From positions 1-5,785 of the forward strand of contig DAOMFI010000175.1 in assembly GCA_035429725.1 (NCBI GenBank): a DNA stretch of 5,785 nucleotides, in the 5' to 3' direction. The position numbers and the translations under genes are program-made. Shown here piece after piece: positions 1 to 5,482 of this stretch (position 1 is its first letter; each line of letters opens with the position of its first letter). Below the pieces are notes generated by a model. It was given only the letters and a program-made list of their open reading frames with translations. It had not been told where the DNA came from and made no database searches. Source of the stretch: JALORV01 sp035429725 (GTDB lineage: Bacteria > Pseudomonadota > Gammaproteobacteria > Burkholderiales > Burkholderiaceae_F).

Positions 1-144
1 CGCCAATCAGCCGATCGCGGTCGCGCCAGTGCCGGTGCGGCTTCGCGGCCCCAGCCTGCGTCGCGGCCTGCGCCGTCCGCGCGTCCGTCAGGTGGTGGCG
101 CTCCGCGTGGCGGCGGCGGTGGCCGCGGCGGCGGTCGTCGCTAG
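1..144 (+). CDS. C-terminal tail of a DUF3300-like protein (5' end outside window)
   Basis: Only the last 47 codons are present, in the frame that starts at base 1 and ends at TAG 142-144. The tail is low complexity: an Ala/Ser/Pro/Arg stretch followed by a Gly/Arg-rich end with RGGGGG- and RGGGRR-type runs. No folded domain is visible. Exported DUF3300 proteins commonly end in such a Gly/Arg-rich tail and are often encoded directly upstream of DUF2950 genes. The next gene is a DUF2950 gene only 12 bases away, so DUF3300 is the favoured identity. That assignment is inferred from context. Other RGG-tailed proteins, such as some DEAD-box helicases, cannot be excluded from this fragment. The open frame, stop and tight spacing make the gene itself likely. 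Confidence 0.6.
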   Translation, partial: RQSADRGRASAGAASRPQPASRPAPSARPSGGGAPRGGGGGRGGGRR

Positions 145-151
145 AAGGAAG
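145..151 (+). promoter_or_regulatory. Shine-Dalgarno for the DUF2950 gene
   Basis: AAGGAAG sits 5 bases before ATG 157, just after the preceding stop codon. It favours ATG 157 over ATG 202 and ATG 214, which lack a well-spaced purine-rich site. Confidence 0.6.
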
Positions 152-156
152 TGACG

Positions 157-1104
157 ATGAAGACGCACAACTCGTTTCTGCAGCAGCGGACCGACGACCT
201 CATGGGTGAGCCGATGAACCTGAAATTCCGCCTTGCCGCCGCATCACTGGCGGTCGCCGCACTGCTGCCGGGCATTGCCGCGGCACAGAAGTCGTTTCCC
301 AGCGCCGAAGCCGCGGGCAACGCCCTTATCGAAGCTGTCGCCACCAACGACAGCGACGCCAAGCGGGAGATCCTGGGCGCGGACTACCAGCGCTTCATTC
401 CGCCGGAGTCGGTCGACGCCGACGACCGCACCGCCTTTCTCTATGCGTCCTCGAAGGGCCGCAAGATCATCGCGGACGGCCCGGAGATGGCGCACCTGTC
501 GGTCGGCACTGAAGGATGGACGCTGCCGGTCCCGATCGTGAAGTCCGCGAAGGGCTGGAGCTTCGACGTCAAAGCGGGTGCCGAGGAAATGCGCATCCGC
601 CGCATCGGCCGCAACGAGCTTGCGGCGATGCAGGCACTGCTCGCTTACTTCGATGCACAGAAGGACTACGCGTTGGTTGACCGCAATGGCGACGGCGTTC
701 TGGAGTACGCGCAGCGCTTCGCGAGCACGCCCGGCAACCGTGACGGGCTGTTCTGGCCCAACGATCCGGCGAGCCCGCTTGGGCCGCTCTACGGCAACGA
801 GACGAAGGACGGCATCTATCACGGCTACCGGTTTCGCATCCTCAAGTCGCAGGGGCCGGCAGCGCGCGGCGGCGCGCGCGACTTCGTGGTGAAGGGACGC
901 ATGACGCAGGGCTTTGCCGCCGTCGCCTGGCCGGCCAAATGGAACGACACGGGCGTCATGACCTTCATCGTCAGCCACGATGGCAACGTCTACCAGAAGA
1001 ATCTCGGCGCCGGCACCGACGCCGCAGCGCGCGCGATGAAGACCTTCAATCCGGACAACTCCTGGACGCGGGTTCCTGACAGCGTCCTGATCGCGAAGCC
1101 CTAG
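157..1104 (+). CDS. DUF2950 family exported protein
   Basis: Predicted 315-residue secreted protein of unknown function. The family is recognised from several blocks: DGVLEYAQRFASTPGNRDGL (about 179-198), SPLGPL followed by YHGYRFRILKSQGP, GRMTQGFAAVAWPA (from 247) and VMTFIVSHDG (from 267). The hydrophobic stretch at about residues 26-43, ending AAAQ, looks like a signal peptide, so the mature protein should be periplasmic or outer-membrane associated. ATG 157 is chosen because AAGGAAG lies 5 bases upstream. That start leaves an unusually long, polar n-region of about 25 residues. ATG 214 would give a more typical signal peptide but has only a poorly spaced GGTGAG, and GTG 151 is also in frame. 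The gene follows the Gly/Arg-rich DUF3300-like frame by 12 bases and is probably co-transcribed with it. No catalytic motif is apparent. The segment D-R-N-G-D-G at 175-180 resembles the start of a calcium-binding loop. Confidence 0.9.
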   Translation: MKTHNSFLQQRTDDLMGEPMNLKFRLAAASLAVAALLPGIAAAQKSFPSAEAAGNALIEAVATNDSDAKREILGADYQRFIPPESVDADDRTAFLYASSKGRKIIADGPEMAHLSVGTEGWTLPVPIVKSAKGWSFDVKAGAEEMRIRRIGRNELAAMQALLAYFDAQKDYALVDRNGDGVLEYAQRFASTPGNRDGLFWPNDPASPLGPLYGNETKDGIYHGYRFRILKSQGPAARGGARDFVVKGRMTQGFAAVAWPAKWNDTGVMTFIVSHDGNVYQKNLGAGTDAAARAMKTFNPDNSWTRVPDSVLIAKP

Positions 1105-1111
1105 TTCATTC

Positions 1112-1146
1112 CCGTGCGACGCGTCGCTGCCAGACGCGTCGTGTGG
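1112..1146 (+). promoter_or_regulatory. GACGCGTC repeat pair / hairpin in the DUF2950-MFS gap
   Basis: Two identical 8-base palindromes, GACGCGTC, occur at 1118-1125 and 1133-1140, 15 bases apart centre to centre. They also pair as a hairpin: CGACGCGTC (1117-1125) with GACGCGTCG (1133-1141) around a 7-base loop, extended to 1112/1146 through three G-U pairs and two C-G pairs. No T-run follows, so a classical intrinsic terminator is not supported. It may be a transcript 3'-end structure for the DUF2950 gene or a tandem operator ahead of the transporter at 1177. The pattern is seen directly; the function is inferred. Confidence 0.4.
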
Positions 1147-1176
1147 TGAAACCCGCGGCGACACCCCCCAGGCGCG

Positions 1177-2412
1177 ATGCACGCGCCCAGCCCCGCGCTC
1201 TCCCATAGCCGCGACCGGCGCCTGATCTACGGCGCCGCCTTGCTGCGCGGTCTGGCCGCTGGCGCCATCAGCGTGCTGGCGGCGGTTTACCTCGCCAAGC
1301 GCGGCTTTCCGGCAGACGACATCGGTGTTGTGCTCAGCGCCGGCATGGCCGGCGTGTTCGCCGGAACCGCCTACGGCACCTTTCTCGCCGATCGCGTCGG
1401 CCGCCGCCGCAGCCTTGTGGGGCTGGCGCTGCTCGCGGCAGCCGGCGGCGCCGCGCTCGCCTGGGTCGATTCCCTCTGGGCGGTCGCAGTTGCCGCCTTC
1501 GTCGGCATGCTGAGTACGCAGGGCTCCGACCGCGGGGCCGCCCAGGCGCTCGAAGTCTCGATCCTGCCGTCCACGACGACCGACGCCGAACGCACGCGCG
1601 TCTATGCCTGGTACAACGCGCTGGCCGACGCCGGCGGCGCCGCCGGCGCGCTGCTGGCGGCCCTGCCGGCCGTGCTGCAGTCGCGCCTCGAAATGTCCGA
1701 GCTGCGCGCCTACGATGCGACGATCTTCGTCTACGCCGCGCTGCTGGTCGGCGTTGCGCTGCTGTATGCGCGGCTGTCGCGCGCGACCGAGCCGGCAAGC
1801 ACGACGACAGCGGGTCTGTCTGCCCACGGCCTGCCGCCCACTGCGCGCCGCAGCGTCTGGCGCTTTGCCGGGCTGTCGGCAATGGATTCGGTGGGCGGCG
1901 GCTTCATCGGCTCGGCGCTGATCGCCTACTACCTCTACGCGCGCTTCGGCGTCGGTGCCGGCGCCCTCGCGCTGCTGTTCGCCGCGGCGCGCGTGATGAC
2001 GGTGCTGTCGCACTTCGCGGCCGCGTGGCTGGCGCAACGGATCGGGCTGGTCAACACGATGGTGTTCACGCACATTCCATCGAGCCTGCTGCTGCTGACG
2101 CTGCCGATCGCGCCGACCTTCACGGTCGCGGCCGCGCTCTTCATTCTGCGCGAAGGCCTGTCGGAGATGGACGTGCCGACGCGGCAGTCCTACCTGATGG
2201 CGATTGTGCCGCCGCACGAACGCGCATGGGCGTCGGGCCTGACACAGCTCGCGCGCGCAGCCGGCCGGATGATCGCGCCCGCGTTTGCCGGCGCTGCGAT
2301 GCACGCTGGGGCCCTCTGGCTGCCGCTGGCGGCGGGCGCGACGATCAAGATCGCTTACGACCTGCTGCTGTGGCGTGCCTTCCGCGCGACCAAGCCCCCC
2401 GAGGAACGCTGA
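1177..2412 (+). CDS. Major facilitator superfamily (MFS) transporter, substrate unknown
   Basis: A 411-residue polytopic inner-membrane protein, close to the usual 400-residue length for a 12-helix MFS carrier. The family signature in the loop between helices 2 and 3 is clear: GTFLADRVGRRR at residues 67-78, with the expected Gly, Asp, Arg and Gly-Arg-Arg. A degenerate counterpart (AAAWLAQRIG) occupies the equivalent place in the second half. Hydrophobic segments are grouped six and six around a polar central loop near residues 203-226. A further conserved-looking block, MDVPTRQSYLMAIVPPHERA (331-350), falls between helices in the C-terminal half. Members move small solutes or drugs by proton-coupled or facilitated transport, but nothing here fixes the substrate. 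The start codon has only a weak AGG four bases upstream. The gene lies 72 bases after the DUF2950 stop on the same strand, behind a repeat/hairpin, so it may be transcribed separately. Confidence 0.9.
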   Translation: MHAPSPALSHSRDRRLIYGAALLRGLAAGAISVLAAVYLAKRGFPADDIGVVLSAGMAGVFAGTAYGTFLADRVGRRRSLVGLALLAAAGGAALAWVDSLWAVAVAAFVGMLSTQGSDRGAAQALEVSILPSTTTDAERTRVYAWYNALADAGGAAGALLAALPAVLQSRLEMSELRAYDATIFVYAALLVGVALLYARLSRATEPASTTTAGLSAHGLPPTARRSVWRFAGLSAMDSVGGGFIGSALIAYYLYARFGVGAGALALLFAAARVMTVLSHFAAAWLAQRIGLVNTMVFTHIPSSLLLLTLPIAPTFTVAAALFILREGLSEMDVPTRQSYLMAIVPPHERAWASGLTQLARAAGRMIAPAFAGAAMHAGALWLPLAAGATIKIAYDLLLWRAFRATKPPEER

Positions 2413-2490
2413 ACCCTACCCGTGCGGTCCAGCACGCGCGGCTTCAGCTTTGCAGGCCGGGCGTTGACCTAGGACAGCAGAGAGCCGCAC

Positions 2491-2508
2491 CCGGTGCTTG
2501 CGCACCGG
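2491..2508. promoter_or_regulatory. Perfect 7-bp inverted repeat upstream of the SoxX-like gene
   Basis: CCGGTGC (2491-2497) and GCACCGG (2502-2508) form a perfect stem with a TTGC loop. It lies 78 bases after the transporter stop and 63 bases before the cytochrome start. No T-run follows. It could end transporter transcription or act as an operator, since it overlaps a possible -35 at 2498. Confidence 0.35.
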
Positions 2509-2525
2509 CGCCAGCGTCGAATAAT
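2498..2525 (+). promoter_or_regulatory. Possible sigma70-type promoter for the SoxX-like gene
   Basis: TTGCGC (2498-2503, 3 of 6 to consensus) is followed after 16 bases by AATAAT (2520-2525, 5 of 6). An AT-rich hexamer stands out in this GC-rich DNA. Transcription would start near 2532, about 40 bases before ATG 2572. The weak -35 keeps this a low-confidence call. Confidence 0.3.
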
Positions 2526-2571
2526 CGAACTCATGGCGCTGACACGGAGCGGGGCACCACCCCGACAGACG

Positions 2572-2991
2572 ATGAAACGACTGCTTTGCATCGCTTTCGC
2601 GCTCGCGGCAACGACCGCGCTTGCCCAGGAGGCGGCCTACAAGGTCGAGGGCGACGGCATACCGAAGCCGCTAACCAACACGCCCGGCGTGGCGGCCCGT
2701 GGCAAGGCGCTGATCGCGGCCAAGGGCGCGGCCAACTGCCTCGAGTGCCACACGATCAAGAAGGACAAACTGAACGGCGGCACGAAGGGCCCTGCGCTGG
2801 ACGGCGTCGGCGCCGTGCTGACCCCGGCACAACTGCGCCTGACCGTCGTCGACTTCGCGCGCGTGAATCCGAAGGTGACGATGCCGAGCTTCCACAAGAG
2901 CGCATCCATCCTCTCTGCGGGCGATGGCAAGCCGACGCTGAGCGCACAGGAAGTGGAAGACGTCGTCGCCTACCTCAGTACCCTGAAGTAA
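2572..2991 (+). CDS. soxX: SoxX-like exported monoheme cytochrome c
   Basis: A 139-residue periplasmic c-type cytochrome. Residues 1-18 form a signal peptide (MKRLLCIAF..., AxA-type cleavage near ALA-Q). The heme site is CLECH at 56-60, with His60 as one axial ligand. Met104 in the MPSF motif is the expected second ligand. The arrangement GPALDGVG (73-80), AQLRLTVVDF (86-95), NPKVTMPSF (99-107) and the C-terminal SAQEVEDVVAYLSTLK (124-139) matches the SoxX family. SoxX is the small subunit of the SoxAX cytochrome, which attaches thiosulfate to the SoxY carrier. ATG 2572 is chosen because it places the signal peptide at the N-terminus; in-frame GTG 2494 and ATG 2533 would precede it with polar residues. 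No clear Shine-Dalgarno is visible. No soxA, soxYZ or soxB lies in the window, so the role is uncertain. It may serve as a general electron carrier; the neighbour on the opposite strand is another cytochrome c. Confidence 0.8.
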   Translation: MKRLLCIAFALAATTALAQEAAYKVEGDGIPKPLTNTPGVAARGKALIAAKGAANCLECHTIKKDKLNGGTKGPALDGVGAVLTPAQLRLTVVDFARVNPKVTMPSFHKSASILSAGDGKPTLSAQEVEDVVAYLSTLK

Positions 2992-3004
2992 GGCTCTCCC
3001 GCCA

Positions 3005-3023
3005 GGCGCGTGCAGCGCGCGCC
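3005..3023. terminator. GC hairpin between convergent cytochrome genes
   Basis: GGCGCG (3005-3010) pairs with CGCGCC (3018-3023) around a 7-base loop, in the 80-base gap where the two cytochrome genes end facing each other. No T-run occurs on either side, so it is at most a weak or Rho-assisted bidirectional terminator. Confidence 0.3.
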
Positions 3024-3071
3024 AGGTTGGGCCGTCAACGGGTTCGCCGCGCCAGGCACCGCGGCGATGCT

Positions 3072-3947
3072 TTACTTCTTCGCAGCGGCAGGCTGGCCGC
3101 CGAGTGGCAGCGGCTTCAGCGATCGCAGATAGGCGATCAGCGCCTTCATATCCTCGTCGCTGATGTTCCGGTACCAGTTGAACGCCATCGGTGGCTTGAG
3201 CGCAGATCCGTCGCGACTCTTGCCCTCGCGGATCGCGCGCGCGATCTCAGAATCGCTCCAGTCCTTCAGTCCGGTCGGCGTGAGGTTGCGCGAGACTGAA
3301 ACGCCCCATGGCCCCTTGAATGGGTTGCCGCCGGAACCCAGCCGCGTCCGGTCGACTCCCGTCTCGGTCCAGGGTGTGTGGCAATCCATGCAGTGGCCGA
3401 GTGGACCGGCGAGGTAGGCGCCGTACTGGACCAGGTTGCTACGCGGCGGCGCGAGGATGGGGGACTGGATCGGCGGCCCATAGGCAGGCGGCAGCTTGAT
3501 GCGGTACTCCGACTTCGGCACCACATGCTTTACCGGAGGTTGGGCGCGCAGGTAGGCGGCGATGGCGCGTACGTCATCGTCCGACATGCCACGGTAGAAC
3601 TCGAACGGCATCGGCGGGCCGATGAGGCTGCCGTCTGGGCGAATGCCTTCCCGGATCGCGCGAACCAGCTGCGCCTCCGTCCACTTGCCAATACCGGTTT
3701 CGACATCGGGCGTGATGTTGCGGGCGTAAGCCCGGAACGGCTCCTCGTCGAACAGCTCACCGCCCGAGAGGCCCAGCGCGGGCAGGGGTCGTCCCTGCTG
3801 GTCGCGCTGCACGTGACAATTGCCGCACGCGACGATGCTGTTTACCAGGTAGGCGCCGCGCTCGACAAGCTTCGTGTCCTGGGCGATGGCCGGCGACACG
3901 CACAGGACGAGCAGTGTCCAGGCAGCAGTGCAAATGGCGGTGCGCAT
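3072..3947 (-). CDS. Exported diheme cytochrome c (two tandem cytochrome c domains)
   Basis: A 291-residue periplasmic electron carrier. Residues 1-22 are a signal peptide (VSPAIA-Q). Two heme sites follow: CGNCH at 41-45 and CMDCH at 186-190. Each domain repeats the same layout: Arg-Asn-(Ile/Leu)-Thr-Pro, a Trp-(Thr/Ser) helix start, AIREG, a PPM(P/A)F motif, then YR, (M/I)SD and AYLR. In the second domain the SD motif is preceded by Ile rather than Met, so Met113 and Met254 of the PPM motifs are the likely distal heme ligands. This layout resembles diheme cytochromes and cytochrome subunits that accept electrons from periplasmic dehydrogenases, but no dehydrogenase gene is adjacent. ATG 3947 is preferred over an in-frame ATG at 3983 because AGGTGA lies 5 bases upstream and the signal peptide then starts correctly. 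The gene converges on the SoxX-like gene and lies 171 bases downstream of nrsF on the same strand. Confidence 0.9.
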   Translation of the reverse strand: MRTAICTAAWTLLVLCVSPAIAQDTKLVERGAYLVNSIVACGNCHVQRDQQGRPLPALGLSGGELFDEEPFRAYARNITPDVETGIGKWTEAQLVRAIREGIRPDGSLIGPPMPFEFYRGMSDDDVRAIAAYLRAQPPVKHVVPKSEYRIKLPPAYGPPIQSPILAPPRSNLVQYGAYLAGPLGHCMDCHTPWTETGVDRTRLGSGGNPFKGPWGVSVSRNLTPTGLKDWSDSEIARAIREGKSRDGSALKPPMAFNWYRNISDEDMKALIAYLRSLKPLPLGGQPAAAKK

Positions 3948-3952
3948 GGGCT

Positions 3953-3958
3953 TCACCT
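3953..3958 (-). promoter_or_regulatory. Shine-Dalgarno for the diheme cytochrome
   Basis: Read on -, AGGTGA lies 5 bases before ATG 3947. It decides for this start over the in-frame ATG 12 codons earlier at 3983. Confidence 0.6.
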
Positions 3959-4102
3959 TTGCGGAACAGGAGGAAGCGCGCATCTTCCCTCCAGTGGAGC
4001 ACAGCTGCCTAGCGATTGTTACGCCGCACAGTGAGACGCGGACCAGCGGTCGGCTCCAAAGGGGGTTCGCGCTCGATACCGTACTTCGCTGCGCGACCCT
4101 GG

Positions 4103-4119
4103 ACGGCCTGTCGGGCCGT
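4103..4119 (-). terminator. Small hairpin at the nrsF stop codon
   Basis: ACGGCC (4103-4108) pairs with GGCCGT (4114-4119) around a 5-base loop, overlapping the nrsF stop codon TAA (4121-4119 on -). The stem is only 6 bp and no T-run follows on -, so termination is weak or absent. Read-through into the diheme cytochrome gene is possible. I found no convincing promoter in the rest of the 3948-4118 gap. Confidence 0.25.
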
Positions 4120-4760
4120 TACCAGCGCAACATGGTGCGGCCCAACAACGCGCCGGCGGCGGCCGGGATCAACACACCGGCCACGTACCAGACTGCGAGG
4201 AATGGAGCGGCGAGTTCCGGGCAGTGCAGCGCATAGACCGCGGCCGCCGCACCACCGGCCAGCAGGCCGGCCGCGGCCCCGGCGCGCGCTGGCCGCGTCG
4301 GGGCCATCGTGCGCAGCGCGACGAGCCCCGCCAGCAGCATCGGCAGGGACAGCAGCGCGATGTTGAACGAGCACACGCGCCAGGTGGCGCCGAACACAAG
4401 CGCGGCGCGGTCAGTAGCAGGCGCCAGCAGCAGGGCCACCACTCCCAGCAACCACAGCGCAGCGATCGGCAGCAACCAGGCACGTGCCACCGGGCCGAGG
4501 GACTGACCGGGTCGCGCCATCCTGACGACTCCACGGGCCGCCAGTGCGGCGACCGCCACGCCGAAGCCCAGCTTGACCCAGAACATGCCGCGACCGAGAT
4601 AGGCCGGCAAGTCCGGATTGAGACCCATCTTATGAAGCATCAGGCCGGCCGCGACAGCGACGCCGCCCGCCAGGACCCACGCGAGCACACGGCTGAATCG
4701 ACGCGCATCGACCGACTCGACGTTCGCCGCTAGTACTGCGATGAGCTCGTCGGTCTTCAT
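4119..4760 (-). CDS. nrsF: NrsF/DUF1109 family anti-sigma factor
   Basis: A 213-residue inner-membrane protein with a short cytoplasmic N-terminus (MKTDELIAVLA) and about six hydrophobic segments near residues 24-42, 58-76, 94-113, 130-149, 160-178 and 186-206. This is the layout of the NrsF/DUF1109 family, whose members hold SigF-type ECF sigma factors inactive at the membrane. The protein contains only two cysteines: Cys130 (WRVCSF, start of helix 4) and Cys180 (LHCPE, between helices 5 and 6). Established work on the Caulobacter homologue links two conserved cysteines to sensing of metals such as chromate and cadmium. Equivalence here is inferred from their motifs and places. The start codon overlaps the sigma-factor stop in ATGA (4757-4760), so the two are translationally coupled, as expected for a sigma/anti-sigma pair. 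Confidence 0.9.
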   Translation of the reverse strand: MKTDELIAVLAANVESVDARRFSRVLAWVLAGGVAVAAGLMLHKMGLNPDLPAYLGRGMFWVKLGFGVAVAALAARGVVRMARPGQSLGPVARAWLLPIAALWLLGVVALLLAPATDRAALVFGATWRVCSFNIALLSLPMLLAGLVALRTMAPTRPARAGAAAGLLAGGAAAAVYALHCPELAAPFLAVWYVAGVLIPAAAGALLGRTMLRW

Positions 4761-5350
4761 CGTGATTCCCGCAGCCTGGCCGCGAGAAGCTTGAGCCCGC
4801 GGTGCACGCCGATCTTCACTGCTGACACCGACAGGCCCGTGCGCCGCGCGGCTTCTGCCACCGACACGCCTTCGATCTTGACGTACTGGATCGGCAGTCG
4901 CTGTCTGTCGGGCAGCTCCGCGAGCAGCACGGCGAGGTCGCGCCGCGCCTCATGGGCGGCAGCGTGCGCCTCGGAAGCGAGTTCGTCGAGGTCTTCATCG
5001 ATCGGGTCGTGCAGTGCCTCGCGGCCAGCCCGCCCGCGCAGCAGATCGACGAGCTTGTAACGGGCGATCGCAAACATCCAGGGCGTCACGGGCTGGCCCG
5101 GGTCATAGGTATCGCGCTTGTTGTGCATTGCCAGCAACGTCTCCTGCACCAGATCCTCGACATCGTCCGGAAAATTGGCGAGGCGCCGCCGAAAAAACGG
5201 CCGCAGTACCGATGCCGCCTCACGCAGAAATCCGGCATAGGCCGCCGCGTCTCCGCGCTGCCCCGCAACCAGCCGTTCCCGCAACTGCGCCTCGCGGCCG
5301 TCGCTCACGCGACTTGCGTGGGGCCTGTCCATGGGTTCGGGGACCGACAT
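4757..5350 (-). CDS. sigF: ECF RNA polymerase sigma factor, SigF-like
   Basis: Up to 197 residues. Region 2 spans about 27-110 and includes DVEDLVQETLLAMH (63-76, core polymerase binding) and PWMFAIARYKLVDLLR (90-105, -10 recognition). An acidic linker (115-127) leads to region 4 at about 138-193, with a helix-turn-helix at GVSVAEAARRTGLSVSAVKIGV used for -35 recognition. There is no region 1 or 3, which defines the ECF group. Overlap with nrsF identifies it as SigF-like. The start is uncertain. The longest frame begins at ATG 5350, given here, but no start has a good Shine-Dalgarno. A SigF-type promoter at 5336-5361 would begin transcription near 5330, which excludes ATG 5350 for that transcript and points to GTG 5308 or a later start such as TTG 5284. 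All folded parts lie after residue 20, so each option is functional. Confidence 0.92.
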   Translation of the reverse strand: MSVPEPMDRPHASRVSDGREAQLRERLVAGQRGDAAAYAGFLREAASVLRPFFRRRLANFPDDVEDLVQETLLAMHNKRDTYDPGQPVTPWMFAIARYKLVDLLRGRAGREALHDPIDEDLDELASEAHAAAHEARRDLAVLLAELPDRQRLPIQYVKIEGVSVAEAARRTGLSVSAVKIGVHRGLKLLAARLRESR

Positions 5351-5361
5351 CGTTCGGTTAC
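5336..5361 (-). promoter_or_regulatory. Putative SigF-type autoregulatory promoter of sigF-nrsF
   Basis: Read on -, GTAACC (5361-5356) is followed by exactly 16 bases and CGAA (5339-5336). This is the GTAACC-N16-CGAA form I recall for SigF-dependent promoters in Caulobacter. Its orientation is right for sigF-nrsF, implying positive autoregulation. Transcription would start around 5331-5328. Confidence 0.6.
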
Positions 5362-5390
5362 ACCGGCATCGAGAAATATTTCTGCCGGTG
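5361..5390. repeat. Nested inverted repeat between divergent promoters
   Basis: CACCGGCA (5361-5368) and TGCCGGTG (5383-5390) are perfect inverted arms around a 14-base AT-rich core. The core contains its own 10-base palindrome, GAAATATTTC (5373-5382). The outer arms abut the two outward-facing -35 boxes. It may bind a dimeric regulator, or the core may serve as a shared upstream (UP) element. The sequence is certain, the role inferred. Confidence 0.6.
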
Positions 5391-5393
5391 ACT

Positions 5394-5419
5394 GTAACGC
5401 GCAGGCGTGGTCAAGCGAA
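5394..5419 (+). promoter_or_regulatory. Putative SigF-type promoter of the DUF2282 gene
   Basis: GTAACG (5394-5399), 16 bases, then CGAA (5416-5419). It differs by one base from the motif on the opposite strand and has identical spacing. Transcription would start near 5426, giving a leader of about 57 bases before ATG 5483. Confidence 0.6.
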
Positions 5420-5469
5420 TAAGCATGCAGGCCGGCGCGGGGGTCGCACCGGCTCAACCCAGAGACATC

Positions 5470-5475
5470 AGGAGA
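5470..5475 (+). promoter_or_regulatory. Shine-Dalgarno for the DUF2282 gene
   Basis: AGGAGA lies 7 bases before ATG 5483 and fixes that start. It is the strongest ribosome site in the window. Confidence 0.7.
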
Positions 5476-5482
5476 ACACCGC

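Noticed and set aside
244..2304. A 686-codon open frame on the - strand
   Set aside because: It runs opposite the DUF2950 and MFS genes, has an Arg/Gln/Gly/His-rich composition typical of antisense frames in GC-rich DNA, shows no recognisable domain, and crosses a gene boundary.
2572..2625. Lipoprotein signal in the SoxX-like cytochrome (Cys6)
   Set aside because: Cys6 falls before the hydrophobic core rather than after it, so it cannot be a lipobox cysteine; a normal AxA-type cleavage site follows.
2025..3299. A 424-codon open frame on the + strand
   Set aside because: It overlaps the MFS, SoxX-like and diheme cytochrome genes in wrong frames, has Arg/Ala/Asp-rich low-complexity composition, and lacks a domain or signal peptide.
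3378..4034. A 218-codon open frame on + opposite the diheme cytochrome
   Set aside because: It is antisense to a gene with two clear CXXCH domains, and its translation has no motif of its own.
4018..4122. Two further GTAAC boxes on - (4022-4018 and 4122-4118) as SigF promoters
   Set aside because: Neither has CGAA after 16 bases, and the second overlaps the nrsF stop codon.
5057..5082. GTAACG on + inside the sigma gene as a promoter
   Set aside because: The position 16 bases on reads CAGG, not CGAA, and no + strand gene starts nearby.
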